17,759 bases of DNA, taken from Alphaproteobacteria bacterium. GTDB taxonomy: Bacteria > Pseudomonadota > Alphaproteobacteria > UBA7887. Under the pieces are notes generated by a model. The model did not search any database and was not told where the DNA came from. It saw nothing but the letters and a program-made list of their open reading frames with translations. Shown here piece by piece: positions 1 to 8,192 of the stretch. Each line of letters begins with the position of its first letter. The stretch's first letter is position 1. Position numbers and translations under genes: made by a program. Location of the stretch: the NCBI GenBank assembly GCA_028289725.1, contig JANQOH010000033.1, positions 1 to 17,759 of the forward strand, written 5' to 3'.

Positions 1-192
1 AAACCAAGGCCATCGCGGCCAGGCCCTGGCCAAATAATGCATGCGGTCGGGTCAAAGTCGAGCGTCCCTCCATAGCGTCCCAGCGTCCGGCAGTACCGGA
101 AATAAGGCCCGCTCGGCCAAAGGCTACCGCAAAAGGCGGGGAACCGCTAATGCCCGCCCGATCACAAGTCGCGGCGCGGCCATCGCGCTCGC

Positions 193-900
193 CTACCAGA
201 TCTCGCCGAACGGTCGCAATTCAACCAGGAAGGACCGTGTCGACGGCGGCTGATGCGCCACATGGAATATTTCGTTTGCGATATCATCCGGTTTCGCGAA
301 CACCTCGTCCGGCATCTCGGGACGGCGGCGACGCGCGAAGGGCATGTCGATGATTGCATCGATGACGATGTAGGCGACGTGGACGCCGCGGGGTCCGAGT
401 TCGCGCGCCAAACTCTCCGCCAATATCCGTTGCGCCGCTTTCGACGGCGACCAACCTACATAGTCCGGCTTGCCGCGCTGCGACCCGGTGTTGCCCGTGA
501 CCATGATCGCACCATGCCCGCGTTCGGCCATGGCGGGGCCGAGCACCTGTGCGGTCACCAACAGTCCGCCCGCGTTCACGCGATAATTGCGCTCGAAATC
601 CTCAAGCGCAATTTCGGTGTAGGCGCCAAAGGTCGCCAGTGCCGCGTTATAGATGACGATCTCAGGCAAGCCACGCTCGTCGACGATGCGATCGAGGCAC
701 TTCCGATAGCCATCCAAATCGGCGATATCAGCGGCATAGCCCGCCGCCCCGTCGATCTCGGCCGCGAAGCTCTCCATGCGTCCGGCATGCCGCGCAAGGA
801 GCGAAACTGCATACCCGCCTGTGGCAAACCGGCGCGCACAGGCCAACCCGGTCCCCGGGCCCACACCGATTACAAGGCAATGGGCGTCGCTTGAAAGCAT
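193..900 (-). CDS. SDR-family NAD(P)-dependent oxidoreductase-like protein, atypical active site
   Basis: 235-aa short-chain dehydrogenase/reductase of usual family length. The N-terminal Rossmann segment carries the glycine motif GVGPGTG (residues about 12-18), followed by a beta-alpha pattern, an NAALATFGAY stretch corresponding to the family's NAG motif, and VTGNTGS in the position of the catalytic Ser strand. The usual YxxxK motif is read as WSPSK, so the Lys is kept but the catalytic Tyr position is Trp. A Tyr lies three residues further upstream (YVGWSPSK). The tail ELGPRGVHVAYIVID resembles a known SDR subgroup that has Phe instead of Tyr at that site, so this may be a non-classical reductase or a binding protein. 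The start ATG at 900 has GGAG a few bases upstream. It is divergent from the monooxygenase gene at 1042. Cytoplasmic; substrate unknown. Confidence 0.85.
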   Translation of the reverse strand: MLSSDAHCLVIGVGPGTGLACARRFATGGYAVSLLARHAGRMESFAAEIDGAAGYAADIADLDGYRKCLDRIVDERGLPEIVIYNAALATFGAYTEIALEDFERNYRVNAGGLLVTAQVLGPAMAERGHGAIMVTGNTGSQRGKPDYVGWSPSKAAQRILAESLARELGPRGVHVAYIVIDAIIDMPFARRRRPEMPDEVFAKPDDIANEIFHVAHQPPSTRSFLVELRPFGEIW

Positions 901-1041
901 CGATCTCCGTCCCGTTGAAAATATTCGTCGCTCAAACTAGACGACTTCCGGTCCAAGCAGCCAGCCGCAAGCCAAGGCTGGCGTACGCAAGCATTCTCGC
1001 TAGACTGCGCACCGCCGATCAAACCCTGCCAGGAGCCCTGT

Positions 1042-2100
1042 GTGCTGCCACTTTCCGTTCTCGACCAGTCGATCGCCACCGCCGGCCAGCCGCACGGCAA
1101 GGCGATCCAAGACACCTTGGCGCTCGCAAAACACTGCGAGACACTTGGTTATCAGCGGTTTTGGGTCTCCGAACATCATAGTCATCCGACCATTCTCGGC
1201 ACGGCGCCCGAGATCCTGATATCCGCCATCGCAGCCACGACGGAACGTATCCGGGTCGGCAGCGCCGGCGTGATGCTGCCGCATTATTCGGCGTTCAAGG
1301 TGGCCGAACAGTTTCGCGTGTTGGAAGCGATCGCGCCCGGCCGCATCGACCTCGGCCTGGGCCGCGCACCCGGCTCGGACGGCCGCACCGCCTTCGCGCT
1401 CAATCCCCTGGCCAACGAGCGCCCGGCCCAGTTCCCCGCCGACATTCGCGATCTGCTGGCTTGGCTCGCCGACGAACCGTTGATCGAGAAACACCCATTT
1501 GCCAGCGTCAAAGCCTACCCGCAGGGCGAGACGGTGCCCGAGATGTGGATTCTCGGCAGCTCCAATTATGGCGCGCAAGTCGCCGCGCATTTCGGACTGC
1601 CCTATTGTTTTGCATGGTTCTTCTCCGACGGGCGGGGTGCCGCGGAAGCCATCGACATCTATCAGACCCAATACCAACCGAGCGAACGTCATCCGGAGCC
1701 GCACGCTGGCCTGTGTGTTTGGGCGCTTGCCGCGGACACGGACGAAATCGCGCAGCGCCACTTCACATCACGCGCAATTTGGCGAATCTTCCGTGACCGC
1801 GGCCAGTTCACCGCCATAGAACCGCCCGACGTCGCCGCTGCGCACGCGCTTAGCGCTGCGGAATCAGCGAACCTCGCACGTCAACGCGACGAAGCTTTCG
1901 TCGGCACCAAGGAAAAAGTCGCGGGGCAAATCACCAACCTCGCCAATCAGCTTGGCGTGCAGGAGATGGCCGTCGTTACCTGGACCTACGACGAAGTCAT
2001 CCGTCGGCGCAGTTACGCGCTGTTGGCCGAGGCATTTGGTATGACAGATGCGGAACGCCTGGATGGCACCCTTTCGGGGCGTTCACGGGCGACAGGCTAA
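1042..2100 (+). CDS. LLM-class flavin-dependent oxidoreductase (MsnO8-like)
   Basis: 352-aa bacterial luciferase-like monooxygenase (TIM barrel, reduced flavin dependent), near full family length. Recognisable family blocks include PLSVLDQS at the start, RFWVSEHHSHP (about residues 38-48), IRVGSAGVMLPHYSAFKVAE (about 74-93) and PGRIDLGLGRAPGSDGRT (about 103-120). These match the MsnO8 subgroup of single-component-looking LLM enzymes, whose substrates are mostly unknown. Translation starts at GTG 1042, preceded by AGGAG at about 1030-1034. No in-frame ATG upstream fits better. It is divergent from the SDR gene with about 140 bp between them, which would hold both promoters. Joint action with the SDR is possible but not shown. 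Host gene rather than phage cargo, by composition and position. Confidence 0.92.
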   Translation: MLPLSVLDQSIATAGQPHGKAIQDTLALAKHCETLGYQRFWVSEHHSHPTILGTAPEILISAIAATTERIRVGSAGVMLPHYSAFKVAEQFRVLEAIAPGRIDLGLGRAPGSDGRTAFALNPLANERPAQFPADIRDLLAWLADEPLIEKHPFASVKAYPQGETVPEMWILGSSNYGAQVAAHFGLPYCFAWFFSDGRGAAEAIDIYQTQYQPSERHPEPHAGLCVWALAADTDEIAQRHFTSRAIWRIFRDRGQFTAIEPPDVAAAHALSAAESANLARQRDEAFVGTKEKVAGQITNLANQLGVQEMAVVTWTYDEVIRRRSYALLAEAFGMTDAERLDGTLSGRSRATG

Positions 2101-2185
2101 CGCCGATCCGTGCATGAATTGGGTTTGTCCGTTGCACGCCGCTCGCGGCCCAATTTCGTCCGGCGCGACAGCCGCATGATATTTT

Positions 2186-2443
2186 TCAGGCGGCACGCGC
2201 GCCAAAGAAACACTTCAGCTCATAGGTTCTCAGCGACGAGCGCAGCGTATCCGCTCGTGCAATGGCGTCGACGACACGTCGCCACGCCGCCGCGCGCGCG
2301 GGATCGCCAGCGCGTGTCGCGCAATCGGACCAGCGCAAAGCTACAAGTCGGGCGTCCGGCCCGTGACGGTCAATTAAGGATTTTACGGTACGGCAGACGT
2401 CGAGACCCTGTCCGTCGTCCGAATGCGGAACTTCAACTCTCAT
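2186..2443 (-). CDS. Small hypothetical protein
   Basis: 85-aa soluble protein with no family I recognise. The N-terminal half is acidic (VEVPHSDDGQG), the middle contains ALRWSDCATRAGD and the C-terminal half is Ala/Arg rich and probably helical. There is no signal peptide or membrane segment. It is supported as a real gene by a clean Shine-Dalgarno AGGAG at 2450-2454, six bases before ATG 2443, and by an 11-base overlap with the upstream gene ending at 2433, which implies an operon with translational coupling. Confidence 0.55.
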   Translation of the reverse strand: MRVEVPHSDDGQGLDVCRTVKSLIDRHGPDARLVALRWSDCATRAGDPARAAAWRRVVDAIARADTLRSSLRTYELKCFFGARAA

Positions 2444-2714
2444 CAGATACTCCTGAATTGCCGAACCGCACCAGCGTCACATTGTCTACCGCATGATGCG
2501 GCGACGCACTGTGAACTAGGTCATTGGGAGCATCGGATACGTGGCATGCCGGCGCCGTCTTCTCACCGATCTGATTCCGGACCGGCGATCCGAGATGAAC
2601 GCCAATGCCATCGCAGACCAGAATGTCGACGTGATCCGCATCACACGTTTCGAGCGGCCATACAATGCCGTATCGCCTCAAAATCGCTTCGGCACGCCAG
2701 AGGTCAGGGTGCAT
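2433..2714 (-). CDS. Small hypothetical protein, first gene of a two-gene operon
   Basis: 93-aa protein starting MHPDLWRAEAILRRYG; not recognised. Two in-frame ATGs lie just upstream (2732, 2720), but the ATG at 2714 is preferred because GGAG (2721-2724) sits six bases before it. The middle section (LVCDGIGVHLGSP) looks beta/alpha; the C-terminal third is low in obvious structure. It overlaps the next gene by 11 bases. Upstream lies a dense cluster of palindromes (2762-2816), which suggests tight transcriptional control. Whether it belongs to the host or the phage edge is unclear: it is beyond the operon terminator at 2856-2880, so probably host. Confidence 0.5.
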   Translation of the reverse strand: MHPDLWRAEAILRRYGIVWPLETCDADHVDILVCDGIGVHLGSPVRNQIGEKTAPACHVSDAPNDLVHSASPHHAVDNVTLVRFGNSGVSDES

Positions 2715-2761
2715 AATCATCTCCACCGCCAAGGGTTTAAGACCAGATTGCGCTGGTTCAA

Positions 2762-2816
2762 TTAGGGTAATTTCACCCTAACCTAGTGATCTCCCTAGTT
2801 CTGTGACGGCCGTCAC
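2762..2816 (-). promoter_or_regulatory. Operator-like cluster: one gapped palindrome, a 12-bp-period direct repeat and a perfect 14-bp palindrome
   Basis: Three motifs are packed upstream of the hypothetical operon starting at 2714. First, arms TTAGGGT (2762-2768) and ACCCTAA (2775-2781) with a six-base spacer. Second, CCTAGT at 2782-2787 and again at 2794-2799, a direct repeat of period 12. Third, the perfect palindrome GTGACGGCCGTCAC (2803-2816). The spacing suggests binding sites for one or more dimeric regulators; on the minus strand the first two read as ACTAGG...ACTAGG.TTAGGG. No clear -10/-35 pair was recognised. The regulator is unknown. Confidence 0.5.
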
Positions 2817-2855
2817 GGCGTCGGTTTGATCCTTCTCCGCCCAACAAAAAGAGAA

Positions 2856-2880
2856 AGCGGGGGAGCCCCGCTCCCCCGCT
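2856..2880 (-). terminator. Rho-independent terminator of the leftward phage operon
   Basis: Perfect 11-bp GC-rich stem (2856-2866 with 2870-2880, arm AGCGGGGGAGC) with a 3-base loop. Reading leftward the stem is followed by a T-rich run (2846-2855, TTCTCTTTTTG type). There is no T run on the + side, so it acts on minus-strand transcripts. It lies 85 bases after the stop of the holin-like gene (2965) and marks a natural end of the tail/lysis operon. Confidence 0.85.
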
Positions 2881-2964
2881 CAAACCGGTTCGGTAACACA
2901 ATGAATTCGGACCAGAAAATTGAGCCCAGACGATTTCCGCGAGAGGACGTTGACCCGTCGTCCG

Positions 2965-3234
2965 TCAGGTCAAGATCTGCTTAAGCCACTCAAAGGCCTT
3001 GACCGCGCCGGCGCCAAATGTGGCCATGATCAGTGCAAAGGCGAGACGCGCGCCGATGCCAATCCCGAACCACGTGCCCTTCGCCTCCGCCGCGGATAGC
3101 AAAACACCGCGCAAATCCCGCCGAAGTCCTTTCAAGTCCGTTTTGATTTCGCCAATGTGCGCTTCCGACGCTCCGGCCCGCATCTCCAACACCGCCAACC
3201 GCGCCATCAGATCCCCATGACTCGGCTCAGTCAT
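2965..3234 (-). CDS. Small coiled-coil membrane protein, XhlA/holin-like
   Basis: 89 aa from ATG 3234 (MTEPSHGDLM). Residues about 5-50 form a heptad-like amphipathic helix (ARLAVLEMRAG...IGEIKTDLKGLRRDLRG). A single membrane segment follows (about 58-78, FGIGIGARLAFALIMATFGAG), then a short amphipathic tail. This layout and size resemble XhlA-type holin-associated proteins found at the end of phage tail/lysis clusters. The gene is the last one before the terminator at 2856-2880. An upstream ATG (3249, MESGC...) is possible because no strong ribosome site decides the start. No endolysin gene is seen nearby. The lysis role is inferred from layout and position only. Confidence 0.6.
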   Translation of the reverse strand: MTEPSHGDLMARLAVLEMRAGASEAHIGEIKTDLKGLRRDLRGVLLSAAEAKGTWFGIGIGARLAFALIMATFGAGAVKAFEWLKQILT

Positions 3235-3481
3235 GCACCCAGATTCCATACGGGCGAACAGCCAGGAAAGTTGAAGCGCCAGTTCCCCGCCGCCACCCCC
3301 TCGATTTGGCACCGACGCCCGTGTAGTCTGCTAGCGTGTTTAAGAGCGTTGAAGTCCAAGCCTTGGCTCCCCATAGTTCCTGGACATGCACAACTTCCTG
3401 TGTCCCTTTCCGCGATAGTGAGACCGACCGGCAGATACCTTGGCAAAAGCCATTATCTCGCCGCGGCTATCATAACTGCAG

Positions 3482-4018
3482 ATGATCTTGGTCACCGGTA
3501 AACGCTTTTTGGCCTCGCTTCAGCCAACGCTGGTAGCGAATTCCATAGAGCCTCAGATTGTCCATGACGTTGATGGTCTCCCCAATCCAACGATGATTAG
3601 CGCGGACGAAATACTAGTTGGGTACAACACCGGGGTAATCATCCCGGAATCGACCCTACGTGCAGTGAGTACGGCGTATAATTTCCACGGCGGTCCGCCC
3701 GAATTTCCGGGCCGTGACCCACATCACTGGGCAATACATCGTCGGGCAAAGGAATTCGGAGCGACGCTCCATGTGATGGGAAAGAACGTGGATGATGGCC
3801 CGATATTGGACGTTTATCGTTTCTCAATACCGAAGTGGGCCGGTCCCATAGAGCTGCGCGAAATGACGGAGGTCGTCACGAAAGTAATGTTTGCTCGTTA
3901 TCTGCCCGGTATCCTCAGCGCAGTATTGCAGCCGAATGGTGAAGCCTGGGGTCCAATCAAGACAACGCGAGCCGACGCGCTTAAAGTGCGTGGACAACTT
4001 GGCTTTGAGACCTTCTAG
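3482..4018 (+). CDS. Stand-alone formyltransferase-domain protein
   Basis: 178-aa protein with the catalytic core of the folate-dependent formyltransferase family (Fmt, ArnA and sugar N-formyltransferase fold). NFHGGPPEFPGRDPHHWAI (about residues 68-86) carries the Asn-x-His pair, and GATLHVMGKNVDDGPIL carries the conserved Asp. These correspond to the Asn-His-Asp catalytic triad of the family, so the enzyme may be active. It lacks the C-terminal RNA-binding domain of methionyl-tRNA formyltransferase and has a short N-terminus, so the usual folate-binding lobe may be reduced. It runs opposite to the tail operon and ends only 11 bases from the end of the fibre gene. Likely cargo that modifies an amino sugar or other amine; the substrate is unknown. 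Its GC content is lower than that of the neighbouring tail-tip gene. No good ribosome site is seen. Confidence 0.75.
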   Translation: MILVTGKRFLASLQPTLVANSIEPQIVHDVDGLPNPTMISADEILVGYNTGVIIPESTLRAVSTAYNFHGGPPEFPGRDPHHWAIHRRAKEFGATLHVMGKNVDDGPILDVYRFSIPKWAGPIELREMTEVVTKVMFARYLPGILSAVLQPNGEAWGPIKTTRADALKVRGQLGFETF

Positions 4019-4029
4019 AGCAGCTAAAG

Positions 4030-5118
4030 CTAAGCGACTTTGCGTAAGATGACATCAGTGTAGATTTCAACGCCGTTAGATTGCGCATCATCTGATCCAA
4101 GGCCATTTGTTGACGTCGCGGAGTTGGCGAAATATTGCAACTCGAAAGACTTTTGGGTTGCAATGGAGAAACGACCCTGTAACGGGACCCAGAATTGCCC
4201 GGAGTTGGTATTAGCGCCGCCGACGTCCGCAGACATGCCGGATACCTCTGTCGTACTATCCGTCACATTCCGCCAGCGGAGCCGCGTGCCTCCAGTCAAA
4301 TAGAATGCGGACCAGACTTCGATTTCGTATGTCCCACCGCCAAGAGTAACCTGGTTCGATGATAGCGATGCGTGACCGCCCGTGTCGGTAACTTTCGTAT
4401 TCAGATCGCGAGCTGTCCATGCACCGAATGACGCGGAACCGCCGTTAGTACCATCCGATTTCTGGTCCTGGATCTGTATATAGTCGGCGCAGACACCCAG
4501 CGCACTCGGATTCACTTTCTTGTGTCGGCCGTCGCTGGCGTCGTAGATGAGGAGTTCGTCATTGTCGGCGTCGACGGTGGTGGTGGGCGAGCCGGCCGTC
4601 ATGTTTTCCAGGCGGTTGATGTTCCATGGACCGCCGGTGACCAGCAGGCTGCCGTTGCAAAACACCATCGCCGACTGACCGGCATCCAGTGACAAGGTGG
4701 TGACGCCATCGATGGTTTCGGCACCATTGGGATCGAGCGTGACGGTACCAGTCGCGTCGTTGCGCACGAAGCAGTACCAGCCGTCGCCGAGCGTTGCCGC
4801 AGCGGTGAAGGATAGCGTGAACCCGCCTGCCCCCGTGGCGCGGATCAACTTGCTCCGGTCCGTCGTCGTGATCGTATAGGCGCTCGACTTGCCCGATACC
4901 GGAATTGACGTTCGCAAATCGTCGGGCGTGCCGCCGGCCTGCGCGGCCGTCGCCAAACCTTCGGCGATATTGTAGAGCGCGGCGGCGCCCAACGCGCTTT
5001 TCAAGCTATTGAATTTTTCGATAACGCCGGCGAGGTCGGTCAGGAGCGCGAGCTCGGGATCGTCCAACACCGAGTCGGAATTGTCCTTACTCGCATTGGC
5101 AGGTAGGGATGTAGCCAT
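4030..5118 (-). CDS. Tail fibre / receptor-binding protein
   Basis: 362 aa. A helical N-terminal part (about 1-65) would attach to the tail tip. A beta-rich middle follows (about 70-175, with GTVTLDPNGAETIDG typical of phage fibre modules), then a C-terminal domain of about 135 residues (SFGAWTARDLN to VILRKVA). The C-terminal alternation of short strands (TYEIEVWSAFYLTGGTRLRW, FELQYFA) suggests a C1q/TNF-like jelly-roll head for receptor binding. The ATG overlaps the stop of the tail-tip gene (TAATG at 5120-5116), so the two are translationally coupled. The 3' third is noticeably less GC-rich than the 5' part, as expected for an exchangeable receptor-binding end. The exact receptor cannot be guessed. 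Confidence 0.75.
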   Translation of the reverse strand: MATSLPANASKDNSDSVLDDPELALLTDLAGVIEKFNSLKSALGAAALYNIAEGLATAAQAGGTPDDLRTSIPVSGKSSAYTITTTDRSKLIRATGAGGFTLSFTAAATLGDGWYCFVRNDATGTVTLDPNGAETIDGVTTLSLDAGQSAMVFCNGSLLVTGGPWNINRLENMTAGSPTTTVDADNDELLIYDASDGRHKKVNPSALGVCADYIQIQDQKSDGTNGGSASFGAWTARDLNTKVTDTGGHASLSSNQVTLGGGTYEIEVWSAFYLTGGTRLRWRNVTDSTTEVSGMSADVGGANTNSGQFWVPLQGRFSIATQKSFELQYFANSATSTNGLGSDDAQSNGVEIYTDVILRKVA

Positions 5119-8100
5119 TAGCCTGCTTTCGGTCCTTTCAACTCGATGTCCACGACGGCGTCAACCAAGGATGGGCTGCCGATCGGATCGTGGATTTTGA
5201 ACTCTGCGCCAAGCTGCGTCGGCGAGCCGCCCAAGGCGACATTCTTGCCGACGAGCTCCCAAGTGAGCGCCATACCGGCGCTTTGAATCGCCCGCAAAGT
5301 GGCTGATGTGATCGACGCAAGTTCGCCCGACTTCGAAGCCACGCGAAAGTGGCCCGGACCCAAGCGCTCGAACCAACTCGCGCTTTCGGTGGCCGTGTCG
5401 AGATCCTCGAAATCTTCGACAATCGACTCGCCATCGAGCAGGATGGTCGCGGTGTCGAAGCGGAGCGCGCTGTTCGGCGAAGCTGCGCTGTCAGCCTCGA
5501 AGCGGAACTGGACGTAGCGCTTCAAGCTGGTCGGTTCGAGCGCGTCGTAATCACCAACCACACTGCCATCCGCGCTGGATCCGGTTTTCATACTGATCGT
5601 GAAGTCGCCGACGCCGGCCAGCGAAACCAAAGGCGTGAAGCTGATATCGGTGCCCAGGTCGATTTCCGGTGTTTCGTAGGCGATCGGCGCCGTGCGCGGC
5701 ACCATGTCTTCGATAGTCGGCGCCAATCCGCCGATCGTACTTGGCAGATCGCCGATGCCGAGCGACGTGTCCGCAACCAATTGCGAGCCGACCACAAAGC
5801 AATTGGTCTTGGTGCCGGGCCACGCAAGCTCGTGCTCAAAACGCTGTAACAAGACCCCGCGCAAACGCGGATCGCCCAATGTGGCCGTGGTGAACACCGC
5901 GTTGGTGGACTCGTTGTTGCTCGAATCCACCGCTTTGATGGCGAAGCTATAAGTCCCTGCGGCCAATTCGTTGCTTTCGAACGGCGATGCCAGCAACAGA
6001 CCCGTATGCAGTGCGGTCATGGCGTCCCAGTCGGACGTGATCCCCGCGGCATAGCGGATCTTGTATCCACCGCCCGATCGCACATCGGCGGGCACCGGAT
6101 CCTGCGTCCAGCTATAACGCCGCGTGCCGTCGGCGAGACGCACCACGGTGAATGTATCGACGCCGACCGGCGGCTCGGTTTTACCGACGACCGTGTGGTT
6201 GGTTGCGGTCGTAAACGCGCCGAAGCCGCCGAGGGTCGACATCACGCGGACGCGCACGTCGTAGGCCAGCGCGTCTTCGACGGGCGCCACGAAGAACTCG
6301 GTCTGCCCTTTTGCGGTCACGCCGACAGTCGTCCAAGCCGCGTCGGTGGATTTCTTCGCCTGGATTTCGTACTGCAAGACCCAGGGCGTTTCCGGCTCGG
6401 TCCACGTGACCTTGATACGGCTGATCACCGAGCCTTCGCCGATCGACAACAGCTGATTGGTGCCGCTCTCGAGGCTCAGGTTGGACACCGCACCGACATT
6501 GAACGGGTTTGGTAGGTTGGTGTCGGGCGCCGCGTCGATCGTGGTTTCTTCGCCGAAGTTCCAGTCGTAGCTGGTATCGGCTTCTTCCTGGAGCGTGAGA
6601 TCGACGCCACCCAGATCCTCGGCAAAAGAAACCGCCAGGACCCGAAATTTTTTCGACGACCAGCCGAGATAATCGATGGTCACCAAAACCGTGTCCCACA
6701 CGCGCACCGTCAGCACAGTAAATTTGCACGGCAGATTGACCGTGATGCCCTGACGCGCTTTCTGGAGGTGAATTTTCGAAACCCTTTGGGCGCGCGTAAT
6801 GTCCGTCGTGAAATCAAGCTCGATGTCGCGGTTGAGCACATCACCGCCGTCTTCCGCGACATAGGTTGCGTTCTCCACCGGCGGCATGTCCGACGGCTGA
6901 AAGAAATTGTCCGGGTTCACGAAGGTCGCGCTGACCCGATTGAACAATTCGCGCCGTTCGGGCTTTGCGCGCATTTCAAGATCACCGCGCAAGTCGGCGG
7001 TGGTCAGCGTGGTCACCGCCGGCGTCGCCGCACCTGCGTAGATTTCATATTTTCCGGCCGCCCACAGCACCGGCGCCGCCGAGGTCGTCGCCATATCTTC
7101 GATGATGTCCAGCGGCGGACGTTCTTTCTCGAAAATGCCGTTCAGGTCGTAGCGGACCTGATCGTTCAGTTGGATCGTGTGAACGCCGCTGCCGAGGGTC
7201 ACCGGCGAAACCTGATCGATGTTGAGCGCGACACCTTCCAAAGCGTCCTGATGGCTGGCGGCGAGTTTGAACCGCCCGTCGTCCAGGCGAATGAAGAAGT
7301 AATCGCCCTCGGCTGTGCCGCCCGGTAAATCCGCCGGACTTTGGTCGTTGGTGATCGTCACGCCGTCGCCGGTCTTCCATCGAAGCGCCTCGGCCGGCGT
7401 CGACAGGATCAGCCGGTCGTCGCCGATATCATCCACGGTGAATTGATCGCTGACCATCGTGAGAGCGACGCGCTCGTCGCAGATATTCGCTTGCGCAATC
7501 GCGACGATGTCGTTGATTTCCGATGGCCCGAGCCCGAGCCCGAGTTCGTTGACGAGCGCGTCGCGGATGCACAAGACCGGGTTTGTCGTGTAGCGCGTCT
7601 GCGCGTCGCGCGGATCGAAGACTTTCTTGCCTTTGACCAGCACGCGAATATTGGGAATGCCGTTCGAAAACAGCGTCTGATTGCCGCGCAGCCGCACATA
7701 GATGTAGGCGATGCCCTGGAGGCGATGATCAGCGGTCCATTCCGCGGATTCGGCGACCAGATCCGGGTCGGCAACCTGTGTGCTGCTGCCCAGGTGTTTC
7801 TTGATGCGGACATAAGATGTCCCGCTAACGAAAAAATCGCCTTCGAACACATTGCCGTCCGCGTCGAATGACCGCGCCGGAATGCGCTGATCATTGATCC
7901 AGATGTCGCCGATGTCGTGCACTTCATGCGCGGCAACCGCGATCACCAAATGCAGCAGCGCGTCGTTCGAGGTCGTGGTGGCGTAGACCATCACGCCCGA
8001 CACCAGGCGCTCGCCGTAAATTACCCGCCTCGGCTCGTTGGACGATCGAATAATATCGGTCCGCCGTCGCTCCTGATCCGCCAGGTTGAACTTGCCAGGC

Positions 8101-8192
8101 GCTTTCGGTTTGCCGGCGATGATCGACGACACGACCGTGAGCACGATGGCAATGATGACTTGCCAAAAGATCGCCGCGGTGGCTTGTCCCAT
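5118..8192 (-). CDS. Lambda J-like tail tip / central hub protein
   Basis: 1024-aa tail tip protein of the J type. The N-terminus has a hydrophobic stretch (about 7-26) and then EPRRVIYGERLVSGVMVYA, a conserved entry block of the J family. The hub region runs to about residue 540. It is interrupted by a compact beta domain (about 255-345: TGDGVTITNDQSP...YFFIRLDDGRFKLA) of a kind often inserted in phage tail proteins. Two fibronectin type III-like domains follow (about 565-665 and 670-760), then beta-rich C-terminal modules. It punctures or contacts the cell envelope and anchors the fibre. The stop TAG of the peptidase gene abuts its ATG directly (8195-8190), and its own stop overlaps the fibre start. 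It is not the megatron/GTA_TIM form of RcGTA, which argues for a phage-type tail. Confidence 0.88.
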   Translation of the reverse strand: MGQATAAIFWQVIIAIVLTVVSSIIAGKPKAPGKFNLADQERRRTDIIRSSNEPRRVIYGERLVSGVMVYATTTSNDALLHLVIAVAAHEVHDIGDIWINDQRIPARSFDADGNVFEGDFFVSGTSYVRIKKHLGSSTQVADPDLVAESAEWTADHRLQGIAYIYVRLRGNQTLFSNGIPNIRVLVKGKKVFDPRDAQTRYTTNPVLCIRDALVNELGLGLGPSEINDIVAIAQANICDERVALTMVSDQFTVDDIGDDRLILSTPAEALRWKTGDGVTITNDQSPADLPGGTAEGDYFFIRLDDGRFKLAASHQDALEGVALNIDQVSPVTLGSGVHTIQLNDQVRYDLNGIFEKERPPLDIIEDMATTSAAPVLWAAGKYEIYAGAATPAVTTLTTADLRGDLEMRAKPERRELFNRVSATFVNPDNFFQPSDMPPVENATYVAEDGGDVLNRDIELDFTTDITRAQRVSKIHLQKARQGITVNLPCKFTVLTVRVWDTVLVTIDYLGWSSKKFRVLAVSFAEDLGGVDLTLQEEADTSYDWNFGEETTIDAAPDTNLPNPFNVGAVSNLSLESGTNQLLSIGEGSVISRIKVTWTEPETPWVLQYEIQAKKSTDAAWTTVGVTAKGQTEFFVAPVEDALAYDVRVRVMSTLGGFGAFTTATNHTVVGKTEPPVGVDTFTVVRLADGTRRYSWTQDPVPADVRSGGGYKIRYAAGITSDWDAMTALHTGLLLASPFESNELAAGTYSFAIKAVDSSNNESTNAVFTTATLGDPRLRGVLLQRFEHELAWPGTKTNCFVVGSQLVADTSLGIGDLPSTIGGLAPTIEDMVPRTAPIAYETPEIDLGTDISFTPLVSLAGVGDFTISMKTGSSADGSVVGDYDALEPTSLKRYVQFRFEADSAASPNSALRFDTATILLDGESIVEDFEDLDTATESASWFERLGPGHFRVASKSGELASITSATLRAIQSAGMALTWELVGKNVALGGSPTQLGAEFKIHDPIGSPSLVDAVVDIELKGPKAG

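Noticed and set aside
1..192. Small + strand frames at the left edge
   Set aside because: No motif, no ribosome site and Arg/Ser-rich translations; nothing could be supported in this stretch.
1000..1761. 253-residue open frame on the - strand opposite the monooxygenase
   Set aside because: Covers a gene with clear family motifs on the other strand and has no recognisable domain itself.
2850..3480. Prophage attachment site near the operon end
   Set aside because: No tRNA, integrase or direct repeat pair is visible in the window.
3482..4018. Methionyl-tRNA formyltransferase (fmt)
   Set aside because: Too short, no C-terminal domain, and no def or rsmB neighbour.
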